Shown: positions 48,805 through 57,404 of the stretch, in pieces | Numbering within the stretch: the first letter of the stretch is position 1 | Layout: every line of letters starts with the position of its first letter | Source: Bin127 sp965203505 | GTDB lineage: Bacteria > Chloroflexota > Dehalococcoidia > Lucifugimonadales > Lucifugimonadaceae | NCBI GenBank assembly: GCA_965203505.1 | Contig: OZ241880.1 | Coordinates: forward strand, 2,046,001 to 2,110,000 | Length of the DNA: 64,000 bases | Reading direction: 5' to 3' | Made by a program: the position numbers and the translations under genes | The notes under the pieces: generated by a model | Databases searched by the model: none | Seen by the model: only the letters and a program-made list of their open reading frames with translations | What the model was told of the DNA's origin: nothing

Positions 48805-49139
48805 TAGAGGGCGTGGTGAACGCCAGTCTGGAAGCGGTCATAACTCTTACACTGAGAGGCCTGGAGGGACAGACGCGGGAGATCGAAGCCGTGGTAGATA
48901 CCGGCTTCAACGGCTTCTTAACCTTGCCTCCGTCTCTTGTCACAGAACTAGGGCTGCCCTTTCAAAGTCGTGACCGGGTGATACTGGCCAACGGCAGGGA
49001 GGAAATGTTCGACATACACGATGCCACCGGCGTCTTCGTGCGCTCTTTCACCGGCAACAGCCACTCGGAACGGAGCCAGCACTCCGGCGAGTGGGTGCGG
49101 CTCAAGGGCGAGAACACCACCACCAAAGCCGCCGAGTAG
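48801..49139 (+). pseudogene. Truncated clan AA aspartic protease fused to an FN3-type tail
   Basis: Residues 1-~75 are the first half of a clan AA (retropepsin-like) aspartic protease: TREIEAVVDTGFNGFLTLPP contains the catalytic Asp-Thr-Gly, followed by LVTELGLPFQSRDRVILANG. Family members continue ~50 more residues with a second conserved block; here, after MFDIHDATGV, the sequence switches to FVRSFTGNSHSERSQHSGEW and VRLKGENTTTKAAE, which matches the end of the FN3 domain in the neighbouring 1010-residue protein (GVFVRAFVGGLRSESSEHSS). This is a recombination chimera, likely non-functional as a protease. The junction lies near 49023-49030. Confidence 0.7.
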
Positions 49140-49509
49140 CCGGCAATAGCCCCCGGCGCGTCGGCTCGTTCATGCGGCCTGCGGAGGCCCGTCCTTCGGG
49201 GCCGCCGGATTCGGCGTCTATTGGGCAATTTTGCCCTTTACGGACAAATATCACAGTGGTTCATCAAATTTCGCCCTTAATATCACTGCCATATCATACG
49301 CGGATGGTACCCTAGCCGCTGGGTGTACCCGGTTGAGGGAAGCACATGGCTTGCAAACGGCCCGACCTGCACAGGCGGCGCTTTCGCGCTCATCCCTCCC
49401 CGGCTCTGCAACCTGAACGCCCGATGTGCGGCATGACGCAGACCTTCCGGAGCGTCACCGCTTGAGATTAATAGATACAACCCCATCAGCAGGGAGGTTC
49501 AAGACAGCA
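49140..49509 (+). other. Long leader region before the FN3 gene
   Basis: 370 bp without a convincing gene. It contains short inverted segments and an A+T-rich part around 49215-49305 that may hold a promoter, followed by a GC-rich hairpin-prone part (49310-49470). A 39-codon ATG frame near 49347 lacks protein-like features. This may be a structured 5' leader. Confidence 0.35.
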
Positions 49510-49647
49510 ATGGACAACAATAGGGATCACGACAGCCTGAGACCGCATTCCTCAGCGCCCGGCAAGGCCGCGCGCCGCGCCCTACGCATGGCCGCCGCGC
49601 CTCTAGCACGCATAGCACAAATGTTCGAAATGGGGGGGGGGCAATGA
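49510..49647 (+). CDS. Upstream short ORF (45 aa) coupled to the FN3 gene
   Basis: Starts MDNNRDHDSLRPHSSAPGKA, is Arg/Ala-rich in the middle (ARRALRMAAAPLARI) and ends in three Gly codons from a ten-G tract followed by CAA TGA. GGGAGG lies about 11 nt before the ATG. Its stop overlaps the FN3 start as ATGA. A one-base expansion of the G tract would fuse it in frame to the large protein. It may be a leader controlling expression. Confidence 0.5.
   Translation: MDNNRDHDSLRPHSSAPGKAARRALRMAAAPLARIAQMFEMGGGQ
49632..49641 (+). repeat. Homopolymeric tract of ten G
   Basis: Ten consecutive G residues end 2 nt before the FN3 gene ATG, inside the overlapping upstream ORF. Such tracts are prone to slipped-strand mispairing. 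Confidence 0.85.
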
Positions 49648-52600
49648 GCGCCTCGATGCTCACCCGGCCGCCCCGCGATCCCTCTTCCCGGTCCGCTGAG
49701 CCGGCCCGCCGCCTTCTCCGCCCTTCCGCGCTCCTCCTGGCCGCCGTCCTGATCGGCGTGGCGGCGCTGTTGGCGCCCGCGCCCCGCGCCGCCGATGCCC
49801 AATCAGACACCGTCTGGTCCGCTACGTTGACCGTCCAGACCGTTGGCTCCGGCCGGGTGGGGTGTTCGCTGTACCCAGCAGACAATCCAGCTAACAAGTG
49901 CAGCAACCAAAACGTGCTTACGGACAATTCCTTCACCGTCGCCGGCACGGACTACCGCATTGACATCTTCGGCGTGACATCTACTAGTAGCGGCCGGGAA
50001 TTGACGCTTAGGCTCAACAAATCAATACTGGATAGTCTCAAGGGCTTGACGCTGGTGGTCGACGGCAAAAACTTCTTGCTTTCGCAAGCCCATATTTTTA
50101 CCGACGACGACGTCGTTAATGACAGCGCGTCGTGGGGCAACACTGGCCTGAGCTGGTCGACGGGCGACCAGGTCGAGGTGAAGCTGTTGAAGTCGCTCCC
50201 CGGCGGCGTGTTGGTGAGCAACATCGGGCAAAGTGGGGCGGCGGGGCAAATTTTATTAAACTCGCGCCTGCAGGCACAGGGATTCACGACCGGAGACCAC
50301 GCCTCGGGCTACGGCCTCATAAGCATCGAGGTCGACACGTCAGCAGTCAGTGCCCCTGCGGGCATGAAGGCTGAGGTGTGGTCCGCAGCCAGCAATGGAC
50401 GCCCGGACGCGAAACTCGGGAATCTGATCGTCCCGTCGACCATCTCCAGCGGCGCCACGACCTTCGCCGCGCCGGCGGGCACCTGGCTCAAAGCGAACAC
50501 TGCCTATTTCGTGGTGCTGTACCGGGCGTCGGGCAGTGACGGGAACATGCGGTTTACGAACTCCACAGATGAGGATTCGGGAGCCGCATCCGGCTGGAGC
50601 ATCGACGGTCAGTATTGGCGTGACACCGGAGGAGTCTGGACAAGTTCAGCCCCGAAAATCAAGATCCGCGTCAACGGCGCGGTCCCGTCCCGGCATCCGG
50701 GCGGAACCCGGAGACAGGACGAAAAGCAGATCTGGTCCACCACGATGTCGGCGAAGAACCTCGAGCCGACGAGATGGGGCACGAACTCGTCCGGCTGCAG
50801 GTCCACTGTGTCGGAGGGCACTTGCCCCGTCGCGATGGGCAGCAACAGTTTCACTTACGCGGGCAATACCTACACCATCACCGATTTCTATCACCGCAAC
50901 GGCACTCTGTCCGCGGGCTTGAGCTCGAGCAGCGCCGCCGCGATCACCGCTGCAAAGTCGCTGATGCTGATCGTCAAGTATTCCGCTGGCGCCGAAAGGC
51001 GGTTCCCCCTGAGGAATCTGACCGCCAGTGGTACTTCGGCCACCGTCTCCTGGCCGGTCGACGACATGCGCTGGGGCTCGTACGGTAAGCCACACTCCGA
51101 CCCACAACGCAATCCCGCCGTGTGGGGGGCTTACGACGCGGGTGTGACTCTGGCCGTGGTGGAGGTGCCGGAGCCTGTGACCGTGACCGTGACGAGCCCG
51201 GCGCCGCGCACGCACACGGTGACCGTGTCGGTGCCCACGGCGGTCACCCGGGAGACCATCATATCCTTGTCCTCGTACGGCAGGGTCAGCCACCGTGTGC
51301 AGACGGACCTGAGGGATCCCGACCTGATAAGCCATTGCGATCCGATGGATCCGTGGGACCCCGTCTTCCTGAATAGCGATCGCAAGTATCCGTACGCCCA
51401 CATCCAGGCGGGAAGTCGGAGCACCACGTTCAACCTTTGCATCATGGAAGTCCAGCACGACGTGGCGAACCAGACGCTGACCTCGGAGGTCACCGTGTAC
51501 CTGCCGCGGGGGAGGTCGTCGGTGACGTACGACATCAACGTCGGCAGCGCATACGGCGTCGGGTCCGGGGCCGCGTCCGGGGCCGCGGAGTTCCGGGGCG
51601 GCGAGGGGCCGAGCTCCGGCGAGGAGCAGCAGCGCGACCTGCTGACGGCGGCCTTCGAGGACGTGCCGGAGGAGCATGACGGCACGGAGTTCGCGCTCCG
51701 GGTGCGTCTGAGCGAGACGGTGGGGAGGTTCAGCCGGTCGCCGCGCGCGTCGTCGTTCGCGGTGACGCGGGGACGGGTGACGGGCGTGGAGCAGGTCGGT
51801 GCCGGGCTGTGGCGGGTCACGGTGCGGCCGACGTCGCCGAGCGACGTGACGGTGACGCTCGAGGGCGGGCGGGACTGCGACGACGAGCCGTCGGGCGCGG
51901 TGTGCACGCCGGACGGGCGGGCGCTGTCGAACACGTCGACCGCGAGGGTCGCGGCGGGTCCGCAGCAGCAGCAGGTGGGAGCGGCCACGCCGGAGCCGGC
52001 CGACGTGCAGGTGGTGCCGGGCGACGGCAGCCTGACGGTGAGCTGGACGGCGGTGGCGCACCCGCTCCACAGCGACGCGCGGGTGCAGCACGCGCTGCGC
52101 TGGAGCCAGGAGGCGGGCGTGTGGGCCAACCCGCAGGGCAACAACGGCGTCGCCGTGGAGGCCGGTGTGAACAGCTACACCATCACCGGGCTGACCAACG
52201 GCGTGGCGACCGGGGTGTTCGTGCGCGCCTTCGTGGGCGGGCTCCGCTCCGAGAGCAGCGAGCACTCGAGCGGCTGGGTCCGTGTGAAGGGCGAGCAGAC
52301 GACGCCGCGGGCGGCGGTCCCGGAGCCGAAGACCATCACCGTCCCCGACGACGGCACTCCCGAACAACAGCAGCAGCAGACCGCGGAGCCGGTGGAAACA
52401 CCCGGCCCGGTGGTCAACCTGCAACTTCTCGGCGAAGGCAAGAAGGTCATCGTCAGCTGGGAGGCCCCGGCCTCCGGCGGCGCGGTGGACAACTACATCT
52501 TGCATATCAAGAACCTGGACACCGGCAAGGGCAAGGACCGCAAGGTAGCGGCGGGCAAGACGACCACCACCTTCCGCAACCTCAAGCCCGGCGAGACCTA

Positions 52601-52676
52601 CCGGGTCTGGGTGCGTGCCCACAACGAAGGCGGCAAGGGCGAGCGCGTCCATGCCCGCATAACCCTGCCGGAATAA
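49644..52676 (+). CDS. Large secreted protein with fibronectin type III domains (1010 aa)
   Basis: A basic N-terminus and hydrophobic signal (RPSALLLAAVLIGVAALLAP, cleavage near ADA-Q ~54) mark export. Two related ~130-residue domains follow (VWSATLTVQTVGSGRVGCSL... ~57-185 and IWSTTMSAKNLEPTRWGTNS... ~360-505), each with a Cys pair and a TYxI(T/D)xF strand. Next come a beta-rich region and a segment with FEDVPEEHDGTEFALRVRLS (~675). Two C-terminal FN3 domains are seen: VPGDGSLTVSWTAVAHPLHS (~785-880) and LGEGKKVIVSWEAPASGGAV (~925-1010). The 3' half is far more GC-rich than the window. Probably a surface or matrix protein; phase variation through the G tract is plausible. Confidence 0.82.
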   Translation: MSASMLTRPPRDPSSRSAEPARRLLRPSALLLAAVLIGVAALLAPAPRAADAQSDTVWSATLTVQTVGSGRVGCSLYPADNPANKCSNQNVLTDNSFTVAGTDYRIDIFGVTSTSSGRELTLRLNKSILDSLKGLTLVVDGKNFLLSQAHIFTDDDVVNDSASWGNTGLSWSTGDQVEVKLLKSLPGGVLVSNIGQSGAAGQILLNSRLQAQGFTTGDHASGYGLISIEVDTSAVSAPAGMKAEVWSAASNGRPDAKLGNLIVPSTISSGATTFAAPAGTWLKANTAYFVVLYRASGSDGNMRFTNSTDEDSGAASGWSIDGQYWRDTGGVWTSSAPKIKIRVNGAVPSRHPGGTRRQDEKQIWSTTMSAKNLEPTRWGTNSSGCRSTVSEGTCPVAMGSNSFTYAGNTYTITDFYHRNGTLSAGLSSSSAAAITAAKSLMLIVKYSAGAERRFPLRNLTASGTSATVSWPVDDMRWGSYGKPHSDPQRNPAVWGAYDAGVTLAVVEVPEPVTVTVTSPAPRTHTVTVSVPTAVTRETIISLSSYGRVSHRVQTDLRDPDLISHCDPMDPWDPVFLNSDRKYPYAHIQAGSRSTTFNLCIMEVQHDVANQTLTSEVTVYLPRGRSSVTYDINVGSAYGVGSGAASGAAEFRGGEGPSSGEEQQRDLLTAAFEDVPEEHDGTEFALRVRLSETVGRFSRSPRASSFAVTRGRVTGVEQVGAGLWRVTVRPTSPSDVTVTLEGGRDCDDEPSGAVCTPDGRALSNTSTARVAAGPQQQQVGAATPEPADVQVVPGDGSLTVSWTAVAHPLHSDARVQHALRWSQEAGVWANPQGNNGVAVEAGVNSYTITGLTNGVATGVFVRAFVGGLRSESSEHSSGWVRVKGEQTTPRAAVPEPKTITVPDDGTPEQQQQQTAEPVETPGPVVNLQLLGEGKKVIVSWEAPASGGAVDNYILHIKNLDTGKGKDRKVAAGKTTTTFRNLKPGETYRVWVRAHNEGGKGERVHARITLPE

Positions 52677-52727
52677 GCCGCATCGCCATGGTCGCAGAAA
52701 AGGACAAAGGGGGCAGCGCATCCATTA

Positions 52728-52806
52728 CGCGCCCCCTTCGTCCCTCTGCCACGTCGTAGCCGTAGTTACTCTGCGTGGCACATTTCCCCAGCGAGCGGGA
52801 GAAATC
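52728..52806 (+). repeat. Expanded palindromic repeat with stem-loop insert
   Basis: Nearly identical to 45769-45848. The basic CGCGCCCCCTT(C/T)GTCC repeat is interrupted by a 34-bp element bounded by TGCCACG and CGTGGCA (52747-52780). A further interspersed fragment (GTCATTCCCGCGAAAGC) lies at 52864-52882. No gene is supported from 52677 to 52916. Confidence 0.72.
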
Positions 52807-52916
52807 CTGACATAGGGGCAGTTCGCGAACCGCCCCTGCGCCCGTCATTTCCGCACATCTATCGTCATTCCCGCGAAAGCCAGCGCTTCAGCGGACGGAA
52901 CGTCCATCCGGAGGAC

Positions 52917-53567
52917 TCAATACATGTGCGGTTGCAGCGATGTCACCAACGTCAATTCGATGTCGTGAATCGCCTGCGTCATCGCCTGCCCGATCAGGTC
53001 TAACCTGCGCACCTGCTCGATGCGCGGCGCGACGGTTTCCAGCTCGTTACTCGTGAAGATGCTCTTGAAGATCCCGCATGCATCCGCCAAACAGATGATC
53101 ACGATGTCGCGAGGATCAGGTATTTCATCGCTAAACAGCACGCCCATGATCCGAAGCTTGACCTCGCGTTGTGCCTCGCCGTCGATCGCCGGGTATCTCC
53201 GTGATTTGAACACCCACAGAAATCGGTCGTCCTCACGCTCCAAAATCCCCTTGTCAATCAATCGTTTCAGCACCGCTTCCCGCACCGCCTCAGATCGGAG
53301 CGCCGTCCGTTCCACCCAAAAACGGGCATCATGTCCGCCCTCCTCTGCGATCTCCGCCAAAGTAGGGTCGAGCAATTCGTCGCCGGTCGGAGTCGAATCT
53401 ATGAGGATCAAATTATCCAGGTCCGTGTCGATGCGGTTCTCCAACGCCAAATCCATCAAAATCCCACCCGCAATCGCATAGTCCAAAGAAATGTTCTGTA
53501 CACGCGCGAAACGACCATCATCATCATTCAACAACAGCAGGATTATTTCCTCGGCAAACCTGAGCAT
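52917..53567 (-). CDS. GOLPH3/VPS74-like (GPP34) protein
   Basis: 216 residues. LRFAEEIILLLLNDDDGRFA, LDYAIAGGILMDLALENRID, DEIPDPRDIVIICLADACGI and FKSIFTSNELETVAPRIEQV match the GPP34 family, which in eukaryotes binds phosphatidylinositol-4-phosphate at the Golgi and in bacteria (mainly actinobacteria) is uncharacterised. Mostly helical and soluble. The segment EALRSEAVREAVLKRLIDKG is a winged-helix-like part. Divergent from the NCS2 permease gene. No signal peptide. Confidence 0.85.
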   Translation of the reverse strand: MLRFAEEIILLLLNDDDGRFARVQNISLDYAIAGGILMDLALENRIDTDLDNLILIDSTPTGDELLDPTLAEIAEEGGHDARFWVERTALRSEAVREAVLKRLIDKGILEREDDRFLWVFKSRRYPAIDGEAQREVKLRIMGVLFSDEIPDPRDIVIICLADACGIFKSIFTSNELETVAPRIEQVRRLDLIGQAMTQAIHDIELTLVTSLQPHMY

Positions 53568-53758
53568 TACCTATTCCTTTGCCATCGATTTGGCGATTCC
53601 TGAGCGCAATGACTGTCCGATTATGGTCGTGCAAGACGATGAACGCCATTATAGACTGCCTACAACTTGACTCCACTGAACCACTTTGATAGACCACTCG
53701 ATACTCTCAAACATCTCGACACCAAAGAGCCGCCCTCGCGCGTATAAGCAGATATGGT

Positions 53759-55498
53759 GTGGCCACTAACTCCAACATCCCCGTCATTCGCTACGAACCC
53801 GACGAATCCGCTCCTCTGTGGGTCACGCTCGGCGCGAGTATTCAGGGCGCCACGCTCGTAATCGCACCCACCGTCCTATTCGTTGCGATCAGCGTCCAAT
53901 CCGCCGGTCTCTCAGCGAAATTCTTAACCTGGGCCACGTTCGCGACCCTCATAATCGTCGGGCTGATGATGGCGTTGCAAGCGGCCAAAATTGGCCGCAT
54001 CGGCGGAGGGCATTTGATCGTCTGTGGCATAACCCCGAATTACATCGCAATCACCGTGATCGCGCTCGCCGAAGGTGGACCCGCAACTCTTGCAAGCCTC
54101 GTCGTTGTATCAGGCATCCTCTACTACGCCGTCGCCACATGGCTGCCGTTACTGCGACGATTGATCACGCCCGTGGTGGCGAGCACCGTATTGATGCTCA
54201 TCGGAGCATTGATCCTGCCTTTCGCCATCGATTTGATACGCGACATACCGGAGGATGCGCCGGGTTACTCCGGTGTTCTACCCGCGGCCGTAGCAGCCTT
54301 CGTCTCCGTCGTGCTGATGCTGCGCGCGCCGCGAGCTTGGCGTCCATGGGCGCTCGCGTTAGGCATTGTCACAGGCGCTATCGTCGCCGCCGCGCTGGGA
54401 ATATATGACATCGATCCCGTCATCGCCGCCGATTGGGTCGGAACACCAGAATTCATGCTCTCTGGAATCGACATCATCCCAGATTTGAGCTTTTGGGCAC
54501 TTTTGCCGATGTTCATGATCGTTACGTTGATCCAAGCTATCAAGAACATCAGCGACGGTATGGTCGTGCAACGCGTATCGCGTCGCACCCCTCAGGCGAC
54601 CGATTTCCGGCTTATCCAAGGCTCCATGTATGCCAATGGGACTGGCTTCATCCTCTCAGGATTAGCAGGTACTCTGCCCACGAGCACTTACTCGGCTCTA
54701 ACCATGTCACTAGTGAACATGACGGGCGTTGCCGCCCGGAACGTCGGATATTTGATCGGGGCCATACTGATAGCACTGGCCTTCTTCCCGAAATTTACCA
54801 GTGTGTTGGCCACAATACCAAGCCCGGTGCTAGGCGGATTCTTGCTCTTCGGCATCGGACTCTTGTTCATCGAGGGATTCCAAACCTTGGCCCGCGCCAG
54901 ACTCGACATGCAAAAGGCGCTCGTCGCAGGCTTTTCGTTCGCCGTCGGCCTGAGCATGCAGCATCACAACATATTCACAGAAGTTGTGCCGTACCCTTGG
55001 GATCTGCTCCTCGGCAACGGCATCACCGTCGGCGCCGCGACCGCAATCGCGCTGACCGCTTTCTTGGACCTCTCCGGACCGAGACCGCGACGATTCGAGA
55101 CCCTGTTGGAAGTCGATAACTTGCCGAAAATCGATGAATTCCTCCAACGGATCGCAAACGACATCGGATGGAACGATGCTTCATCCCAAAACCTGAGCGC
55201 TGCGGGTGAAGAAACTTTGGAACTCTTGAGCGGTTCTTACGACGCCATGCTCGTCGATAGACCGCCGCGCCTCATAATCACCGCCCGTCCCGAAGATACC
55301 GACATCGAGTTGGAATTCGTCACCGTGTCCGATGAAACCAACATCGAGGATCGAATCGCGTACATAGACGAAGATGCAGAAACATTCGACCAATCTGATT
55401 TCTCCCTGCGCCTCCTCAGCCACTACGCATCGGCCGTCAAACACCAGAAGTATCACGGCGTCGACATCGTGACACTTACCGTGACCGGTTCCAAATGA
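53759..55498 (+). CDS. NCS2 nucleobase permease fused to degenerate anti-sigma-like ATPase domain
   Basis: 579 residues. Residues ~18-440 are an NCS2 (xanthine/uracil) permease with 12-14 TM helices: TLGASIQGATLVIAPTVLFV, KIGRIGGGHLIVCGITPNYI, GLAGTLPTSTYSALTMSLVN (substrate motif region) and ATIPSPVLGGFLLFGIGLLF. Residues ~455-579 resemble HATPase_c_2 (SpoIIAB/RsbW-like): NLSAAGEETLELLSGSYDAM in the N-box position and FSLRLLSHYASAVKHQKYHG in place of the GLGL helix. The N-box Asn and the ATP-loop Gly are missing, so ATP binding is doubtful. The domain may be a regulatory cap. Start GTG. Confidence 0.85.
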   Translation: MATNSNIPVIRYEPDESAPLWVTLGASIQGATLVIAPTVLFVAISVQSAGLSAKFLTWATFATLIIVGLMMALQAAKIGRIGGGHLIVCGITPNYIAITVIALAEGGPATLASLVVVSGILYYAVATWLPLLRRLITPVVASTVLMLIGALILPFAIDLIRDIPEDAPGYSGVLPAAVAAFVSVVLMLRAPRAWRPWALALGIVTGAIVAAALGIYDIDPVIAADWVGTPEFMLSGIDIIPDLSFWALLPMFMIVTLIQAIKNISDGMVVQRVSRRTPQATDFRLIQGSMYANGTGFILSGLAGTLPTSTYSALTMSLVNMTGVAARNVGYLIGAILIALAFFPKFTSVLATIPSPVLGGFLLFGIGLLFIEGFQTLARARLDMQKALVAGFSFAVGLSMQHHNIFTEVVPYPWDLLLGNGITVGAATAIALTAFLDLSGPRPRRFETLLEVDNLPKIDEFLQRIANDIGWNDASSQNLSAAGEETLELLSGSYDAMLVDRPPRLIITARPEDTDIELEFVTVSDETNIEDRIAYIDEDAETFDQSDFSLRLLSHYASAVKHQKYHGVDIVTLTVTGSK

Positions 55499-55543
55499 AC
55501 CGGGTTCAACGTCGGCCACGCAATCTTGCGGGTTGTTTCGCCG

Positions 55544-56452
55544 CTAGATATCCAAAATCGGATCGATGAATTCCCGCATCGCCGCGACGCACTCTTCCGG
55601 TTGTTCCAGCTGCAAGAAGTGTGAAGCCTCCGGCAAAAAATCGTAGTCCACGTGCAACGTATCGCTCAACTCCAGTGTCGGCAGATACGAATACGGCAAC
55701 AAGGGATCAGCACCAATCACCTTGGTCGGACAAACATATGTCCCGAAATCGACTAGGACCGCGTAGATCCCCGCATACTCGACGATCTGGGCTTCATATT
55801 CGCGCGGACACCTGAGTTCAAAACCCTCCCCGTCATCACGCTCCCGGAGCGTAGTCATCGCGAATAGATCAGCCACACCCCCCATCACTCTCTGAAAACT
55901 CGGCGTGAATGGCAATATGTCCGACAACTGCTCTCGCGTACTGAATACGTGGGCTCTCTGCCTGATCAATTTGGAAGTGCTATTCGCCGCTGCCTCGAAA
56001 TCCGCGTAGCTCCGACCGGGTTTGCATAACGGCGGGTCAAACAACACCCGCGCCACGAAAGGACTTCCCTTGGTGGGCGACAACAGCGTCGTCAATCCGG
56101 ACACCGAATGAAACACGCCCACCTTCGGCTTCGGATCGAAATATTCGTCGATCGCTGCCATCACCACATCGTGGTCACGCACCAACGTGGGAATCGTGTG
56201 GTCCTCGATCCTCCCGACATCGTTCCAACCGTGATTCCTGACATCGTAAACGGCGAGATCGAAGTCTTCCATCAACAACGACCAGAAGGGAAAGTAAAGG
56301 TCGATCGCGAGACCGTTTCCGTGGCTCAACACGAGCCGCGGGCCCGAGATGTTGCCGTGTCGCCGCAACTTGATCGACGTTTCCTGATCTACACGAACGT
56401 CCACAACCTCGATCGGATCAGGCAACTCCCATTTGGTTCCAGATATTGACAC
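55544..56452 (-). CDS. Alpha/beta hydrolase
   Basis: 302 residues. The fold is visible in GPRLVLSHGNGLAIDLYFPF (oxyanion SHGNG), DFDLAVYDVRNHGWND, VGVFHSVSGLTTLLSPTKGS (nucleophile Ser in HSVSG, replacing GHSxG), and EASHFLQLEQPEECVAAM with the catalytic His. Soluble, no signal peptide. It lies downstream of the PPTase gene in the polyketide locus (140 bp gap) and could release or edit a product, but it may be unrelated. Confidence 0.83.
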   Translation of the reverse strand: MSISGTKWELPDPIEVVDVRVDQETSIKLRRHGNISGPRLVLSHGNGLAIDLYFPFWSLLMEDFDLAVYDVRNHGWNDVGRIEDHTIPTLVRDHDVVMAAIDEYFDPKPKVGVFHSVSGLTTLLSPTKGSPFVARVLFDPPLCKPGRSYADFEAAANSTSKLIRQRAHVFSTREQLSDILPFTPSFQRVMGGVADLFAMTTLRERDDGEGFELRCPREYEAQIVEYAGIYAVLVDFGTYVCPTKVIGADPLLPYSYLPTLELSDTLHVDYDFLPEASHFLQLEQPEECVAAMREFIDPILDI

Positions 56453-56592
56453 GGCTGATTGCGTCTTCTTGAAAATCAGGCATCCGCCGCGATCTCAAGG
56501 GGCGGATGGCATCAGAACCATTATCGACTGAATCGGCGCTGTGCTGCGCGCGCGCTCAGCAAATGGTTTGGCATGGTCAAACCATTTGCCGA

Positions 56593-57300
56593 CTATCGAA
56601 TCTCGTACGCTATCGCCGCCGAAAATCTTCGATCGCTGATGTCTTCCAGTTGCCACCTTATCTTCGGAAGATGCGGAAACACGAACTCGCTGCGCTTGTC
56701 TCCACGTCTCATCGCTTCTGGCACCTCAAACTCTGAGGTGTCCAGCGACATGCCTACTCCCAAAGCCTTCACCAGCGCCTCTTTCACCGTCCACAGCTTG
56801 AAGAACATCGCAATCTTTCGCTGACCTTCGACTGATTTGATCTCAGACCTTTCATTGGGACCGAAAACCGTTTCGCTCAGCAAGTCGATGTGGCGATTCG
56901 ATACCCGTTCTTCGATGTCCACCCCAAGACGCGCCGATGAACCAAATGCCAAAAGCCCGTGTCTGCCGCTGTGCGTCACATTGAAACTGATCGGCACGTG
57001 CCGACCGCTCACCAACGCGTACGGCTTGCCGTGCTCGTTTTCGCCGAAAGTCAGTTGATCGTTTGTGCAACCGACCCGATCACTGATGTGTTTTCGCAAC
57101 GCCCCGCGGCACAGCGCGAACCGTCGTTTGGGGCCCGGAAACATGAACTTCCCCCATCGAGTCCTCTCATCGGCATTCAACAGGCCAAACGCGGCGGCCT
57201 CGAAGCGATCGTTTGGCGCAAGATCAACATAAAAGACATCAATCTCGTCGATCCGCCGGAATGGACGCCACCATACATCGGTTTGATACCCACAGTTCAT
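56593..57300 (-). CDS. 4'-phosphopantetheinyl transferase, Sfp type
   Basis: 235 residues with the Sfp signature: LGVDIEERVSNRHIDLLSET (Mg2+-binding Asp and Glu), FGPNERSEIKSVEG and FFKLWTVKEALVKALGVGMS (WxxKEAxxK). It transfers phosphopantetheine from CoA to the Ser of carrier proteins. The free ACP and the PKS lie directly upstream on the same strand, so it is the likely activator. A terminator-like hairpin separates it from the ACP, so it may have its own promoter. Full length, intact. Confidence 0.92.
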   Translation of the reverse strand: MNCGYQTDVWWRPFRRIDEIDVFYVDLAPNDRFEAAAFGLLNADERTRWGKFMFPGPKRRFALCRGALRKHISDRVGCTNDQLTFGENEHGKPYALVSGRHVPISFNVTHSGRHGLLAFGSSARLGVDIEERVSNRHIDLLSETVFGPNERSEIKSVEGQRKIAMFFKLWTVKEALVKALGVGMSLDTSEFEVPEAMRRGDKRSEFVFPHLPKIRWQLEDISDRRFSAAIAYEIR

Positions 57301-57349
57301 CGGTCACAGCGTTAACAATTGGTAATTGGTGAAACACAACAAAACAATC

Positions 57350-57383
57350 GCGTCCCGCCGCGTGGAAAACCGCGGCGGGACGC
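57350..57383 (-). terminator. Intrinsic terminator after ACP gene
   Basis: A perfect 13-bp GC-rich stem (GCGTCCCGCCGCG / CGCGGCGGGACGC) with an 8-nt loop; on the minus strand it is followed by GATTGTTTTGTTGTG, a T-rich tail. Confidence 0.75.
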
Positions 57384-57404
57384 GAAGATCGTTAATCGGA
57401 TCGA

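Noticed and set aside
50646..52721. 691-codon minus-strand ORF
   Set aside because: Antisense to the FN3 gene in a very GC-rich stretch; the product is Arg/Pro/His/Ala-rich without domains, as expected for a shadow frame.
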